A model generated the notes under the pieces. That model was not told the origin of the DNA, made no database searches, and was given only the letters and a program-made list of their open reading frames with translations. From positions 1-34,131 of the forward strand of contig REBY01000061.1 in NCBI GenBank assembly GCA_007692485.1: 34,131 nt of DNA, written 5' to 3'. This DNA comes from Pseudomonadaceae bacterium (GTDB taxonomy: Bacteria; Pseudomonadota; Gammaproteobacteria; Pseudomonadales; Pseudomonadaceae). The position numbers were made by a program, and so were the translations under genes. Positions 21,027 to 32,784 of this stretch are shown here, piece after piece. Within the stretch, counting starts at the first letter, position 1, and every line of letters starts with the position of its first letter.

Positions 21027-21500
21027 ATGCTGGAAGGTTGCCAAACAGCCCAGGAACGCTGGGGCGGTGTGCATCAATTGATTGACCGCTGGTTAGCCGA
21101 ACGCAAGGAGCTGATCCTGCATTACAGCGCCTTGCGTGAACGCGCTCAGCCAGTGACTCAACCTGATCGGCCACGTAGCGAGTTTTGCAATGTGCTGGTC
21201 GACTACCTGTCTGCCGGTCACTTTGAGATTTATAGCCAGCTGATTCGCGAAGCTGAAGACTTCAAGGACGATCGAGGCCTGGAGCTGATCAACCAGCTTT
21301 ACCCACGGATTGAAGTCACCACACAAGAAGCACTGGGCTTCAATGACAGTTATGGTCATAGCGCCGATACCGCCAATGAGCAGGAGCTGCAAGAGGAACT
21401 GCAACAATTGGGTGCCATGCTGCACGAGCGCTTTGAACTGGAGGACTGCCTGATTGAGGTCCTGCACAATGCGCATAAAACCATGCTGACGACATCCTGA
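21027..21500 (+). CDS. rsd: Anti-sigma70 regulator Rsd/AlgQ
   Basis: MLEGCQTAQERWGGVHQLIDRWLAERKELILHYSALRE; GAGGTG SD upstream of ATG 21027. Confidence 0.92.
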   Translation: MLEGCQTAQERWGGVHQLIDRWLAERKELILHYSALRERAQPVTQPDRPRSEFCNVLVDYLSAGHFEIYSQLIREAEDFKDDRGLELINQLYPRIEVTTQEALGFNDSYGHSADTANEQELQEELQQLGAMLHERFELEDCLIEVLHNAHKTMLTTS

Positions 21501-21514
21501 ACCAGGAGCTGACC

Positions 21515-22057
21515 GTGACCGGCCAAGTGAAATCATCCGCCAAGTCTGCCGCACCCATCACCACGCCGCTGCACCTGCTGCAGACACTGACACGCACCCT
21601 GCATGAGCACTTGGGTGAGGCCTGCAGCCAGGCCGAAGCCGATGCCGAAAAAGCGCTCGACAAGCTACAGCGCGAGCTGGACAAGCTGGCCACCAAACGC
21701 AGCGACACCGCCAGCAAACTGAAGAGCAAAGAGGCCGATGAGCGCGGTGAGAAAGCCCTGAACAAAAGCCGCAGCAAGCTAGCCGAGCTGGATAGCGCCA
21801 TCGAGCAGCTAAAACAGTCGCAGAAAGAAGCGCAAACCTACCTGCGTCAGCTGCGTAATGATGTTCGCCAGACCTTGCGCCTGGCGAAAGGCTTTGAGCG
21901 CATTGAGCAACAAGCCGTGCAAGCGATCGACAAACGCGACAACCCACCAGCCGCTCGGCCACGGCGCAAGCCCGCCGCACGGAAAAAGCCGGCCAGTCGC
22001 AACGCTGCCAGCAAACCCGCCACTAGTAACAAGCCGGGCGATTCCAGCGTTAGCTGA
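21515..22057 (+). CDS. algP: AlgP-like histone-like regulator with a short basic tail
   Basis: GTG start with SD CAGGAG; coiled-coil body plus Lys/Pro/Ala tail RPRRKPAARKKPASRNAASKPATSNKPG; directly downstream of rsd/algQ. Confidence 0.78.
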   Translation: MTGQVKSSAKSAAPITTPLHLLQTLTRTLHEHLGEACSQAEADAEKALDKLQRELDKLATKRSDTASKLKSKEADERGEKALNKSRSKLAELDSAIEQLKQSQKEAQTYLRQLRNDVRQTLRLAKGFERIEQQAVQAIDKRDNPPAARPRRKPAARKKPASRNAASKPATSNKPGDSSVS

Positions 22058-22523
22058 GTTGAATCAACAGTGACGCTGGGGGGGTTGCTCCCTGCGCCTG
22101 ACAACAGGCTTGCAACTGCGCCAGCGTGGTCGGCGGTTCATCACCCGCATCAGCCGTCAGCCACTGTTCCAAACGTGACAATTGCATCCATTCAGCCGCC
22201 AACTCGCTGGCCTTGATGTGTTCACGCAACTCACTTGCCTCTGGCCAGGCGCGCATGGCGCGGCGCACCGCCCGCAATGGGCTGATCACTTGCTGCTGCC
22301 AGGGCTGATGGCGCTGCAGCAAATCAGCCCAGTCTATAGCTTCTACCGTCACCCCCCGCCGACCCAGCCAACAGGCCGTCAGTAGCAGCAGCACGTCCAG
22401 CGCATGCTCATCCTGCAGCTGTAACAATGCCTGCTGCACCTGCTTTTCTGCATAAAATGTAGCGGCAAAGGCACTCAGACTGCCCGCCGCCTGCTTACGG
22501 CTATCTGTTTTATGGGTGGTCAC
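22050..22523 (-). CDS. TIGR02444 family protein
   Basis: 157 aa AGSLSAFAATFYAEKQVQQALLQLQDEHALDVLLLLTACWLGRRG, typical family N-terminus; located between algP-like and ABC-F genes. Confidence 0.82.
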   Translation of the reverse strand: MTTHKTDSRKQAAGSLSAFAATFYAEKQVQQALLQLQDEHALDVLLLLTACWLGRRGVTVEAIDWADLLQRHQPWQQQVISPLRAVRRAMRAWPEASELREHIKASELAAEWMQLSRLEQWLTADAGDEPPTTLAQLQACCQAQGATPPASLLIQLS

Positions 22524-22540
22524 TGATATACTCCGCGGCC

Positions 22541-24457
22541 ATGATCAAACTCGAATCCCTCTCCCTGCAACGCGGTCCGCTGACGCTGCTCGACCACGCC
22601 GACCTGACTATCCACCCAGGGCAGAAAATTGGCCTGCTGGGCGCCAATGGTGCCGGCAAATCCAGCCTGTTCAGCTTACTGCAAGGCCACTTGCAGGTGG
22701 ATACCGGCAGCTGCTACCTGCCTGCGGATTGGCGCATTGCGCACATGCAGCAGGAAATCAACAACCAGGAACGACGGGCCATCGACTACGTGCTCGACGG
22801 CGACCTGCGCTTGCGGCAGATCCAGCAGCGGCTGCAAACCGCCGAGACCAACCACGACGCTCACGCGCTTGGCACCTTGTATGCCGAGCTGGAAGCCCAC
22901 CAGGGCTTCACGGCTGATAGTCGGGCTCGCACCTTGCTGGCTGGCCTGGGTTTCAGCACGACCCAGTGCGAGCGCCCGGTCAGCGAATTTTCTGGTGGCT
23001 GGCAAATGCGCCTGAATCTGGCCCAGGCGCTGATGTGTCCGTCCGACTTGATGCTGCTGGACGAGCCGACCAACCACCTGGACCTGGACGCCATTCTCTG
23101 GCTGGAAGACTGGCTCAAGGCCTACTCCGGCACCCTGCTGCTGATTTCCCACGATCGCGACTTCCTCGATGCAGTGGTAACCCACATCGTCCACTTTGAG
23201 CGACAAAAGCTCAACCTCTATCGTGGTGGTTACAGTCAGTTCGAGCGCACGCGCGCCGAGCGGCTGAGCCAGCAGCAGGCGGCGTTCGAGAAGCAACAGT
23301 CCGAGCGGGCTCACATGCAAAGCTATATTGCCCGCTTTCGCGCCAAAGCCAGCAAAGCCAAACAGGCGCAGAGCCGCCTGAAGGCGCTGGAGCGCATGGA
23401 AGACCTCAGCCCGGCGCATTATGATTCGCCTTTTTCATTCAGCTTCCGCGAAGCCGATCAGCAATCCATGCCGCTGCTGGACGTGAGCAAGGCCAGCGTC
23501 GGTTATCCGGGCACGGCCATTTTGGATAACGTCAGCTTTCAGCTGGTCCCAGGCGCCCGCATCGGCTTGCTGGGTCCAAACGGGGCGGGTAAATCCACCC
23601 TGATCAAAACCCTGGCCGGCGAACTGGAGCTGTTAGCCGGCAAACTGACCGGTGGTGAACACCTTGCCATCGGTTATTTTGCCCAGCACCAACTGGAAAG
23701 CCTGGATGCCGATGCCAGCCCCTTGCTGCATATGGCGCGGCTGGCACCCGGGCAGCGCGAGCAGGAGCTGCGCAACTTCCTCGGTGGTTTCGACTTTCAG
23801 GGTGATCGCGTCGAGCAAACCGTAAAGAACTTTTCCGGCGGTGAAAAAGCGCGGCTGGCACTGGCACTGATTGCCTGGCAAAAGCCCAACCTGTTGCTGC
23901 TGGACGAGCCCACTAACCACCTGGACATGGAAATGCGTCACGCGCTGTCACTGGCACTGCAGAATTTTTCCGGCGCCATGCTACTGGTTTCGCATGACCG
24001 CGCACTGATTCGCGCCACTACCGACGAACTCTGGTTGGTCGCCGACGGGCAGGTGCAGGCCTATGCCGAGGATCTGGATGACTACACCCGCTGGCTGGCA
24101 AAATTCCGCCAGCAACAACTGGCGGCCGAGAACGCAGGACCCGCAGAGAACAACATCCCCAAGGTGGATGCCAAGGCGCAGCGCAGGGAAGCCGCCGAAC
24201 AACGCAAGCAGTTGGCGCCGCTGAAAAAAACTGCCGAAAAACTGGAGCACCAGCTGCATCAGCGCAATGAGTCATTGGCTGCCGTTGAGCAACAACTGGG
24301 AGATAGTGACCTCTATCAAGCCGAGCACAAAGATCGCCTCAAGACGTTACTGGCTGAACAGGCCGAGCTCAGCCAGCAGATAGAGGCGTTGGAGCTGGAG
24401 TGGATGGACGCTCAGGAAGCCTACGAAACCCTGCAAAGTCAGTTGGCAAGCGACTGA
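22541..24457 (+). CDS. ABC-F family ATP-binding protein (YheS-like)
   Basis: Two NBDs (GANGAGKSS and GPNGAGKST; LSQ-type signatures FSGGW and FSGGE), linker and C-terminal coiled coil, no TM. Confidence 0.94.
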   Translation: MIKLESLSLQRGPLTLLDHADLTIHPGQKIGLLGANGAGKSSLFSLLQGHLQVDTGSCYLPADWRIAHMQQEINNQERRAIDYVLDGDLRLRQIQQRLQTAETNHDAHALGTLYAELEAHQGFTADSRARTLLAGLGFSTTQCERPVSEFSGGWQMRLNLAQALMCPSDLMLLDEPTNHLDLDAILWLEDWLKAYSGTLLLISHDRDFLDAVVTHIVHFERQKLNLYRGGYSQFERTRAERLSQQQAAFEKQQSERAHMQSYIARFRAKASKAKQAQSRLKALERMEDLSPAHYDSPFSFSFREADQQSMPLLDVSKASVGYPGTAILDNVSFQLVPGARIGLLGPNGAGKSTLIKTLAGELELLAGKLTGGEHLAIGYFAQHQLESLDADASPLLHMARLAPGQREQELRNFLGGFDFQGDRVEQTVKNFSGGEKARLALALIAWQKPNLLLLDEPTNHLDMEMRHALSLALQNFSGAMLLVSHDRALIRATTDELWLVADGQVQAYAEDLDDYTRWLAKFRQQQLAAENAGPAENNIPKVDAKAQRREAAEQRKQLAPLKKTAEKLEHQLHQRNESLAAVEQQLGDSDLYQAEHKDRLKTLLAEQAELSQQIEALELEWMDAQEAYETLQSQLASD

Positions 24458-25213
24458 CTACCAGGGAATCGGTTGACCATCCCAGGCATAGAACTGCCCG
24501 CTGTCTTGCGGGCCATGCTCGGCAATCACCGCCAGCAGCCGCTCGGCAACAAAGTCAGCGGTGAATAGTTTGCCCTCGGGCACCCGCCCCTGAAATGGCT
24601 TCGACAAGTCGGTATCCGTCGTCCCCGGATGCAACAACAAACAGCAGCCATTGCGGTTCATACGTCGCCACTCAATGGCAAAGGTGCGCAACAGCATATT
24701 CTGCGCCGCCTTGCTGGCCCGATAGGCATACCAACCACCCAGATGATTATCCCCAATCGAGCCAACCCGCGCCGACAATGAAGCAAAGCTGCAACGGTGT
24801 TTGCCGCGCAACATCGGCAGCAGAGCCTGGGCGAGCAATATCGGCGCAAAGGCATTGATACGGAAACTATGCTCCAGCGCCGCCAACTCGATCTGTTGCA
24901 GCGCTTTTTCCGGCTGCTGACCATCCGGCTGGTGCAGAAAGCCGGCGCAGTTGATCACCAAGTGCAGCCGCGGCGTGGACGCTTGCAACTTGTCCACCAG
25001 TGTCTGCAGTTGCGCCGGCTCGGTCAGATCAACAGCATAATGATGTAAACGCTCGCCAGCTCCCTGCTGGTCTGACCAACTGCGAGCAACCGCATGGACA
25101 CAGCCCACCTCAGGCATCCTCAGCAACCGCTCGACCAGTGCTGCGCCGATGCCACGGCTGGCACCGGCAATCAATACCTGTGCCGGCTCGTCGAGTGAGC
25201 ATAGAAAGGCCAT
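24458..25213 (-). CDS. Short-chain dehydrogenase/reductase (C-factor-like)
   Basis: VLIAGASRGIGAALVERLL, YRASKAAQNMLLR; SD GGAG supports ATG at 25213. Confidence 0.88.
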   Translation of the reverse strand: MAFLCSLDEPAQVLIAGASRGIGAALVERLLRMPEVGCVHAVARSWSDQQGAGERLHHYAVDLTEPAQLQTLVDKLQASTPRLHLVINCAGFLHQPDGQQPEKALQQIELAALEHSFRINAFAPILLAQALLPMLRGKHRCSFASLSARVGSIGDNHLGGWYAYRASKAAQNMLLRTFAIEWRRMNRNGCCLLLHPGTTDTDLSKPFQGRVPEGKLFTADFVAERLLAVIAEHGPQDSGQFYAWDGQPIPW

Positions 25214-25272
25214 ATACAGTCTCCGGTTTTGGCGGGACAATACCCGCATTCACTGCTCAGGAAACCAAACGT

Positions 25273-25725
25273 ATGACCCTGTGGATCGACGCCGATGCCT
25301 GCCCCAAACCTATTCGCGAGATTGTGCTGCGCGCCTCAAAGCGGCGGCAGATTCCACTGATCATGGTTGCCAACCACTCCCTTGGGCTGCCCCCTGCGCC
25401 TCTGCTGCGGCAAATCGTAGTGCCCGGTGGCGCCGACGAAGCCGACCATTACATTATCGAGCATTCGGTACCTGGGGACCTGGTTGTCACTGCCGATATC
25501 CCCCTGGCCGATGGCCTGGTGCGGCGTGAAGTCACTGCAATCAATCCGCGTGGACAGATTTACGACAAGGGCAGCATTGGCGAACGCCTGGCAGTGCGCA
25601 ATCTGATGGACGAGCTGCGCGGTGCTGGCCTGGCTGGCCGCAGTGGGCCAGCCCCCTTCAGCGAAAAAGACAAACAAGCCTTTGCCAATGCTCTTGACCG
25701 TCTGTTAAACCGGCACGGTAGATAA
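25273..25725 (+). CDS. YaiI/YqxD family protein (UPF0178/DUF188)
   Basis: MTLWIDADACPKPIREIVLRASKRRQIPLIMVANHSLGLP, VVTADIPLADGLV. Confidence 0.92.
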   Translation: MTLWIDADACPKPIREIVLRASKRRQIPLIMVANHSLGLPPAPLLRQIVVPGGADEADHYIIEHSVPGDLVVTADIPLADGLVRREVTAINPRGQIYDKGSIGERLAVRNLMDELRGAGLAGRSGPAPFSEKDKQAFANALDRLLNRHGR

Positions 25726-25730
25726 TAGCT

Positions 25731-27248
25731 TCAACCTTTTCGGGTTGAGAAATGGCTGACTTGGCTGGCCAAGCGGTGACGTAGCATATTCATATCGGCT
25801 GCCAATTGCTGCAAATCGGCCGACTGTTCGGCATTGGCGGTGGCAATACCGCCCACTTCCTGCAAATGCCGGGCAACATCTTCACCCACGGTGGATTGCT
25901 CGTGGGTAGCTGTGGCAATTTGGGCATTGAGCTGGCTGATGTGAGCGATCTCAGCCACCACCTCGTTAAGCGTTTGCGCACCCGACTCGGCGGCCGACAG
26001 GCACTGCTTGACTGATCCCTGACTACGCAGCATTGAATCGCGCGCCGACTCTGACGCCTTCTGCAAGCGCTCGATGAAATTCTGGATTTCAGCGGTGGAT
26101 TTAGCCGTGCGCTGAGACAGACTACGTACCTCGTCTGCGACGACGGCAAAACCGCGCCCCTGCTCGCCAGCCCGGGCAGCTTCAATAGCGGCATTCAAGG
26201 CAAGCAAGTTGGTCTGCTCGGCGACCGCCTTGATCGCATCAACAACCTGATGAATCTCGTTGGCAATATCAGCGGCACCAGATACCGCTTCACTGGTCAG
26301 ATCAATATCCTGATTCAGACTACCGATTTCACGACTCAGTTCCTGCATGGCCTGATTGCCCTGACCCGCATGCTCATTGGCCTTGGCCGCTGCATTGGCA
26401 GCTTCATCGGCACTTTGCGCGACCTGCAGGGTAGCCGTACTCAACTCACCCATAGCTTGAACCATGTAGGTCGATTCTTGTGCTTGTTTGCGTGATCCGC
26501 TGTTAACCTGCGTGGCACGCTGACTCAGCTGATTACCCAGCTCGCTCAACGCTTGCACTTCACCATTGATGACTCCTATCGAACTGTCCAGGTTGTCGAC
26601 AAAGCCATTAAAGCTGCTGATCATTTGCGTGTTCATTGGCACGCGATAGGTCAGATCCGTCGACGAGCCGTCGCCAATCATGCGCATCGTCGCTTCGCCC
26701 AAGGCTTCACCTTCCAGCGCGTCAGTGTAGGCCTGTCGCGCCAAGTAGACCAGAACACCGGTTTCCACGACCACATAACCAGCGTGCAGAAGAATGATGC
26801 CGAAGCCGCCTTCACGCAGAATAAATACGTTGGCACCCGCGCCTTGCAAATAGTAAAAACTGACGTGATGCACTGCAATCAATCCAGCAGCCAACACAAT
26901 CGGCAACCAGTCACGGTAATAAATCAGTACCGCCAGCAAGACAAAAATACCGAAATGCATTTCAATAAGGCCGCGGGCCTGATTGATGTGCAAGGCAGCC
27001 ATCACCATGAACGCCAGGCCCATAGCACAGCGGAAAAGCCGTTGCCCGCCAAGCAGCGCTTGCAACAGATGCATGACCAGTACAGTGCCGCCGCCAACCA
27101 GAACAGCCTGCAACCAGGTCCCATAGACGAGACCCAGGCCGAGCGAGAACAACAAGCAGACCCACAGAACCACCAGCATCACCCGATCGGCGTGCTGGTA
27201 GAACTTGGCCAAGCTAAGTGAATTAAGTTCAATCGAAGTTGTAGGCAT
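25731..27248 (-). CDS. Methyl-accepting chemotaxis protein with multi-TM N-terminal region
   Basis: Signalling hairpin [51 protein letters not shown]. The N-terminal ~180 aa consist of hydrophobic segments. Confidence 0.95.
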   Translation of the reverse strand: MPTTSIELNSLSLAKFYQHADRVMLVVLWVCLLFSLGLGLVYGTWLQAVLVGGGTVLVMHLLQALLGGQRLFRCAMGLAFMVMAALHINQARGLIEMHFGIFVLLAVLIYYRDWLPIVLAAGLIAVHHVSFYYLQGAGANVFILREGGFGIILLHAGYVVVETGVLVYLARQAYTDALEGEALGEATMRMIGDGSSTDLTYRVPMNTQMISSFNGFVDNLDSSIGVINGEVQALSELGNQLSQRATQVNSGSRKQAQESTYMVQAMGELSTATLQVAQSADEAANAAAKANEHAGQGNQAMQELSREIGSLNQDIDLTSEAVSGAADIANEIHQVVDAIKAVAEQTNLLALNAAIEAARAGEQGRGFAVVADEVRSLSQRTAKSTAEIQNFIERLQKASESARDSMLRSQGSVKQCLSAAESGAQTLNEVVAEIAHISQLNAQIATATHEQSTVGEDVARHLQEVGGIATANAEQSADLQQLAADMNMLRHRLASQVSHFSTRKG

Positions 27249-27253
27249 AAGTG

Positions 27254-27808
27254 TTACTCACGCAATTCACACAAACAGGACACCGTATCCTGGCGGGTGA
27301 TAGATACTGAACCGCCCGCCAGCAAACGTTGCAGGACAGGCTCGACAAAACTGGTATCGCTACTGCAATGCGCTCCGTCGCTGTAGGGCCCCACGTAAGA
27401 CAACACACCGTCAGCGTCCCAGATAGCAATTGAAGGTGCGCCTGGCCAGTGACCCCATGCTTCAGGTATCGGCCAGTAGGGCAGATTCTTTAATACCACC
27501 CCCAGTCCATCGGTAGTGGTTTGGCCGCTACGAGCGAAGCGCACACCCTGAGCACTGAAGCGCTGCGTCATCTCTTCGACATAAGCTTCATGGCCGGCGC
27601 TACAAGGGCAATTGGCCTGCCAGACATGCAACACCTGAATCTGCCCTGTTGCAAAGGGCGGCTCAACCTCAATCCCCTGGAAAAACGCCTGACGATCGAA
27701 GTTGCGCAAGTATTGGGCTTCAAACCACCAAAAGGCCCAGGCTATGCCGCCAGCCCAAACCAGCAACAACAGCGCAACCAGCGTATTACGTTGCCATCCA
27801 AGCATCAT
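27254..27808 (-). CDS. DUF6436-like thioredoxin-fold membrane-anchored protein
   Basis: 184 aa; N-terminal [28 protein letters not shown] (CPC motif); next to hemB. Confidence 0.7.
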   Translation of the reverse strand: MMLGWQRNTLVALLLLVWAGGIAWAFWWFEAQYLRNFDRQAFFQGIEVEPPFATGQIQVLHVWQANCPCSAGHEAYVEEMTQRFSAQGVRFARSGQTTTDGLGVVLKNLPYWPIPEAWGHWPGAPSIAIWDADGVLSYVGPYSDGAHCSSDTSFVEPVLQRLLAGGSVSITRQDTVSCLCELRE

Positions 27809-27930
27809 CAGCCCTCAATTCTTATACATAATGATATACGATGTATAATTATTGTCAAAGAAAATCCTGTATTTGTATACGCCTACGCTTGCTGTCTCAT
27901 TTCAGTCATAATTGTGTGCTATATCCTTAA

Positions 27931-28977
<1,047 letters not shown>

Positions 28978-28989
28978 TACGAGGACATC

Positions 28990-31170
28990 ATGCAGGATGC
29001 CAGTGACAGCCCAATGCTGAACAAGCCCGACAGCGACACCCCGGAAACCAGCCGAGCAACGCCTATGGCCGAGCCAACACCCGCGGCCGATATCAATGCG
29101 CCCGAACTGTATATCCACCGCGAGCTGTCACAGCTGCAGTTCAACATCCGCGTCCTGGAGCAGGCACTGGATGAAAGCTATCCCTTGCTTGAGCGGCTGA
29201 AGTTTCTGCTGATTTTTTCCAGCAACATGGATGAGTTCTTTGAAATCCGTGTTGCCGGGCTGAAAAAGCAGATTACTTTTGCCCGTGAACTGACCGGGCC
29301 GGATGGCCTGCAGCCGCAGCAGGTACTGACCAAAATCAGCGAGCTGGCCCATCAACAGGTCAGCCGTCAGTACCAGATCCTTAACGATACCCTGTTGCCG
29401 CAACTGGCCGAGAAAGGCATTCGCTTTATACGTCGTCATCAATGGACGCACAAACAAACACTGTGGATCCGGCGTTATTTCCGCCAGGAAGTCGCTCCGA
29501 TCATCAGCCCGATTGGCCTCGACCCAACCCACCCATTCCCGCTGCTGGTGAACAAGAGTCTGAACTTTATCGTTCAACTGGAAGGCGTTGACTCCTTTGG
29601 TCGCGACTCGGGCCTGGCAATCATCCCTGCGCCGCGCTCCCTCCCACGCCTGATCAAGCTGCCAGATGAGTTGTGCGATGGGGGCGATAACTTTGCCTTC
29701 CTCTCATCCATCATCCATAACCATGCCGACGACCTGTTCCCCGGCATGAAAGTGCTCGGCTGTTATCAGTTCCGGTTAACCCGAAATGCTGACCTGATTG
29801 TCGACCCCGACGAGGTAGATGATCTGGCCCGCGCACTACGCGGCGAGTTGCTATCACGTCGCTACGGTGACGCCGTGCGCCTGGAAGTGGCGGACAACTG
29901 CCCGAAACCGCTAACCGACTTTTTGTTGCGCCAGTTCGGCCTGAGCGAGAGCGAGCTCTATGAAGTCAAAGGCCCGGTCAACCTGACCCGCCTGTTCTCG
30001 ATTACCAGCCTGGAAAATCGCGAAGACCTGCAATTCCCCAGCTTCAGCCCGGGCATTCCAAAAATGCTGATGAATGCCGACAACCTGTTTCAGGCGATCA
30101 GCAAGCAGGACATTTTGCTGCTGCACCCTTACGAATCCTTTAGCCCGGTCACCGACCTGTTGCGCCAGGCCGCACAGGACCCCAATGTGCTGGCGATCAA
30201 ACAAACCCTCTACCGCACCGGGGCCAACTCGGAAATCGTCAACGCCCTGGTCGATGCGGCGCGCAACGGCAAAGAGGTCACCGTAGTGATCGAACTACGG
30301 GCCCGTTTTGATGAAGAATCCAACCTGCAGCTGGCCAGCCGCTTGCAGCAAGCCGGTGCCGTGGTTATCTACGGCGTAGTCGGCTTCAAGACCCACGCCA
30401 AGATGGTCCTGGTGCTGCGTCGCGAAGGGCAAGCATTGAAGCGCTATGTGCACCTTGGCACCGGCAACTACCACGCCGGCAACGCGCGGCTCTATACCGA
30501 TTACAGCCTGCTCAGCTCGGACCTGGCCCTGACCGAAGACGTACACAAACTGTTCAACCAGTTGATCGGCATGGGCAAGACCCAGCGCATGAAAAAACTG
30601 CTCCAGGCGCCCTTCACGCTGAAAAAGCGCTTACTCGAACTGATCAACCGGGAAACCCTGAACGCCCAAGCCGGCAAACCGGCGCATATCATCGCCAAGG
30701 CCAATGGCCTGACCGATGCCAAGGTGATCAAGGCGCTATACAAAGCCTCGCAGGCAGGGGTGAAAATCGAGCTGATCATTCGCGGCATGTGCTGTCTGCG
30801 CCCCGGCGTTCCCGGTGTGTCACACAACATCACGGTGCGCTCGATCATCGGCCGCTTCCTCGAGCACAGCCGGGTCTACTACTTCCTCAACGGCGGTCAG
30901 GAACAAGTGTGGATGTCGAGTGCCGACCTGATGGAGCGCAATCTGGATAACCGGGTGGAGACCTGTTTTCCACTTGAGGGCAAACGCCTGACGACACGCG
31001 CGCGTCAGGAGCTACAGGCCTTTATCAGCGACAACACCCATAGCTGGGTGCTGCAATCCGATGGTAGCTATGTACGCAGCTCGCCGAGCGGCAACCAGAA
31101 CCCGCGCAGCGCGCAGGCCCTCTTGCTCGACAAGCTGGCCAGCTCACCTCAGCGCACCGTCAGGGTATAA
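28990..31170 (+). CDS. ppk1: Polyphosphate kinase 1
   Basis: 726 aa; [79 protein letters not shown]. Confidence 0.97.
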   Translation: MQDASDSPMLNKPDSDTPETSRATPMAEPTPAADINAPELYIHRELSQLQFNIRVLEQALDESYPLLERLKFLLIFSSNMDEFFEIRVAGLKKQITFARELTGPDGLQPQQVLTKISELAHQQVSRQYQILNDTLLPQLAEKGIRFIRRHQWTHKQTLWIRRYFRQEVAPIISPIGLDPTHPFPLLVNKSLNFIVQLEGVDSFGRDSGLAIIPAPRSLPRLIKLPDELCDGGDNFAFLSSIIHNHADDLFPGMKVLGCYQFRLTRNADLIVDPDEVDDLARALRGELLSRRYGDAVRLEVADNCPKPLTDFLLRQFGLSESELYEVKGPVNLTRLFSITSLENREDLQFPSFSPGIPKMLMNADNLFQAISKQDILLLHPYESFSPVTDLLRQAAQDPNVLAIKQTLYRTGANSEIVNALVDAARNGKEVTVVIELRARFDEESNLQLASRLQQAGAVVIYGVVGFKTHAKMVLVLRREGQALKRYVHLGTGNYHAGNARLYTDYSLLSSDLALTEDVHKLFNQLIGMGKTQRMKKLLQAPFTLKKRLLELINRETLNAQAGKPAHIIAKANGLTDAKVIKALYKASQAGVKIELIIRGMCCLRPGVPGVSHNITVRSIIGRFLEHSRVYYFLNGGQEQVWMSSADLMERNLDNRVETCFPLEGKRLTTRARQELQAFISDNTHSWVLQSDGSYVRSSPSGNQNPRSAQALLLDKLASSPQRTVRV

Positions 31171-32654
31171 CCAACCTTGTCCCAATAGGCCGCTTCCTGC
31201 TGGAAGTCGGCCTGGGTCAGCGGGTTAGACTCCAACCAGCCCGCGGGAAACTCCAGCACGAGACTGTTTTCGCTAGCCCGCGCCTTCAGCCTTGGCATGC
31301 TCTGGTAGCCTCGAATATGGTGATACAAGATAGCCAAGCGCAACAACATGCACAGATGCAGAATCCACTGACTGTCATCACTGAACTCGGCCAACCGGTT
31401 ACGGTTCGGCAAGTTGCGTCGATGCCCCCAGACCAGAAGCGCCAGTACCTGCTGCTCCTGACGCGAGAAACCTGGCAAGTCGGCATGCTCAATCAGGTAG
31501 GCGCCATGCTTGTGATACTGACTATGGGCAATATCCAGACCCACCTCATGCACCCGCGCAGCCCAACGCAGCATATCAACCTGCTTGTCTTCAAACGGAC
31601 CCCAGGCATCGGCTACCTTGCCTAACAAAGTCAATGCCTTGCTTTCCACCCGATCCGCCTGTTCACGATCCACATGATAGCGCTCGATCAGCGCAGCCAG
31701 CGTGCGCTCGCGAACGTCCTCATGCCGCTGGCGGCCAAGTAGGTCGTAGAGCACACCCTCACGCAAAGCACCTTCGGAGTGGCCCATGGTGTCGATACCT
31801 AGCGCATCAAAAACCGCTTCCATGATTGCCAGCCCGGAGGTCAGGATCGGACGTCGCTCTTCCTTCAACCCTTCCAGCTCCAACTGATCGATATGGGTGC
31901 ACTTCAACACCTTGCGCTTGAGCCAAAGCAGCCCCTCACGATTGACCTCACCCTGGCTCTTGCCTGCCGCCTGCAAACACTGGCCCAGAGTACGAATAGT
32001 GCCCGAAGCACCGACGGCTTCCTGCCAGCCGAGGCGGTTGATCGCCTGGTCGATATTCATCAATTCCAGGCGGGCTGCAGTATAGGCACGGCCATAGGCG
32101 GACAGGGAAATCTTGCCGTCGACAAAATAGTTTTGCGCAAAGGAGACACAGCCCATACTCAAGCTCTCACGCAGCAAGGATTCAAAACGCTCGCCAACAA
32201 TGAACTCGGTGCTGCCACCACCGATATCCACCACCAGGCGTTTACCCGCATCATCGGCCAGCGTATGCGCCACGCCCAGATAGATCAGCCGCGCTTCTTC
32301 CCGCCCGGAGATCACCTCAACCCGATGCCCCAGCAGCTGCTGAGCCTGGCGCATAAAGCTCGCACGGTTACGCGCTTCGCGCAGGGCATTGGTGCCTACC
32401 ACCCGCACCGCTCCACGCGGCAGCCCGCTGATCAGTTGGGCAAAACGCCGCAAACAGTCGAGTCCACGCTGCATGGCGTCTTCGCTGAGCATGCCATCCG
32501 CATCCAAGCCGGCGGCCAACTGCACTTTTTCACCGAGGCGTTCAAGCAAGCGGATTTCACCCTGCTCAACCCGCGCCAGCACCATATGAAAGCTGTTGGA
32601 ACCCAAGTCAATCGAAGCAATCAGGGGGTGATCTTGCGTCGTTTTCTGCGTCAT
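31149..32654 (-). CDS. ppx: Exopolyphosphatase
   Basis: [33 protein letters not shown]-terminal HD-like region. Confidence 0.96.
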   Translation of the reverse strand: MTQKTTQDHPLIASIDLGSNSFHMVLARVEQGEIRLLERLGEKVQLAAGLDADGMLSEDAMQRGLDCLRRFAQLISGLPRGAVRVVGTNALREARNRASFMRQAQQLLGHRVEVISGREEARLIYLGVAHTLADDAGKRLVVDIGGGSTEFIVGERFESLLRESLSMGCVSFAQNYFVDGKISLSAYGRAYTAARLELMNIDQAINRLGWQEAVGASGTIRTLGQCLQAAGKSQGEVNREGLLWLKRKVLKCTHIDQLELEGLKEERRPILTSGLAIMEAVFDALGIDTMGHSEGALREGVLYDLLGRQRHEDVRERTLAALIERYHVDREQADRVESKALTLLGKVADAWGPFEDKQVDMLRWAARVHEVGLDIAHSQYHKHGAYLIEHADLPGFSRQEQQVLALLVWGHRRNLPNRNRLAEFSDDSQWILHLCMLLRLAILYHHIRGYQSMPRLKARASENSLVLEFPAGWLESNPLTQADFQQEAAYWDKVGYTLTVR

Positions 32655-32784
32655 TTTTGCCGCCTTTGCCTACTGTGCCCCGATTCTAACACTGCCTAAT
32701 GATCGACTGACCAGCCACCTTCCGTCATTACCCGGTCCGATGCTATGATGCCAGCCAAGTAGCAGCTTACCCTTGGAGAACAGA

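Noticed and set aside
25731-25748. TCAACC-TTTTCG-GGTTGA hairpin at the MCP stop codon
   Set aside because: Only 6 bp, overlaps the stop codon and has no T tract; too weak to call a terminator.
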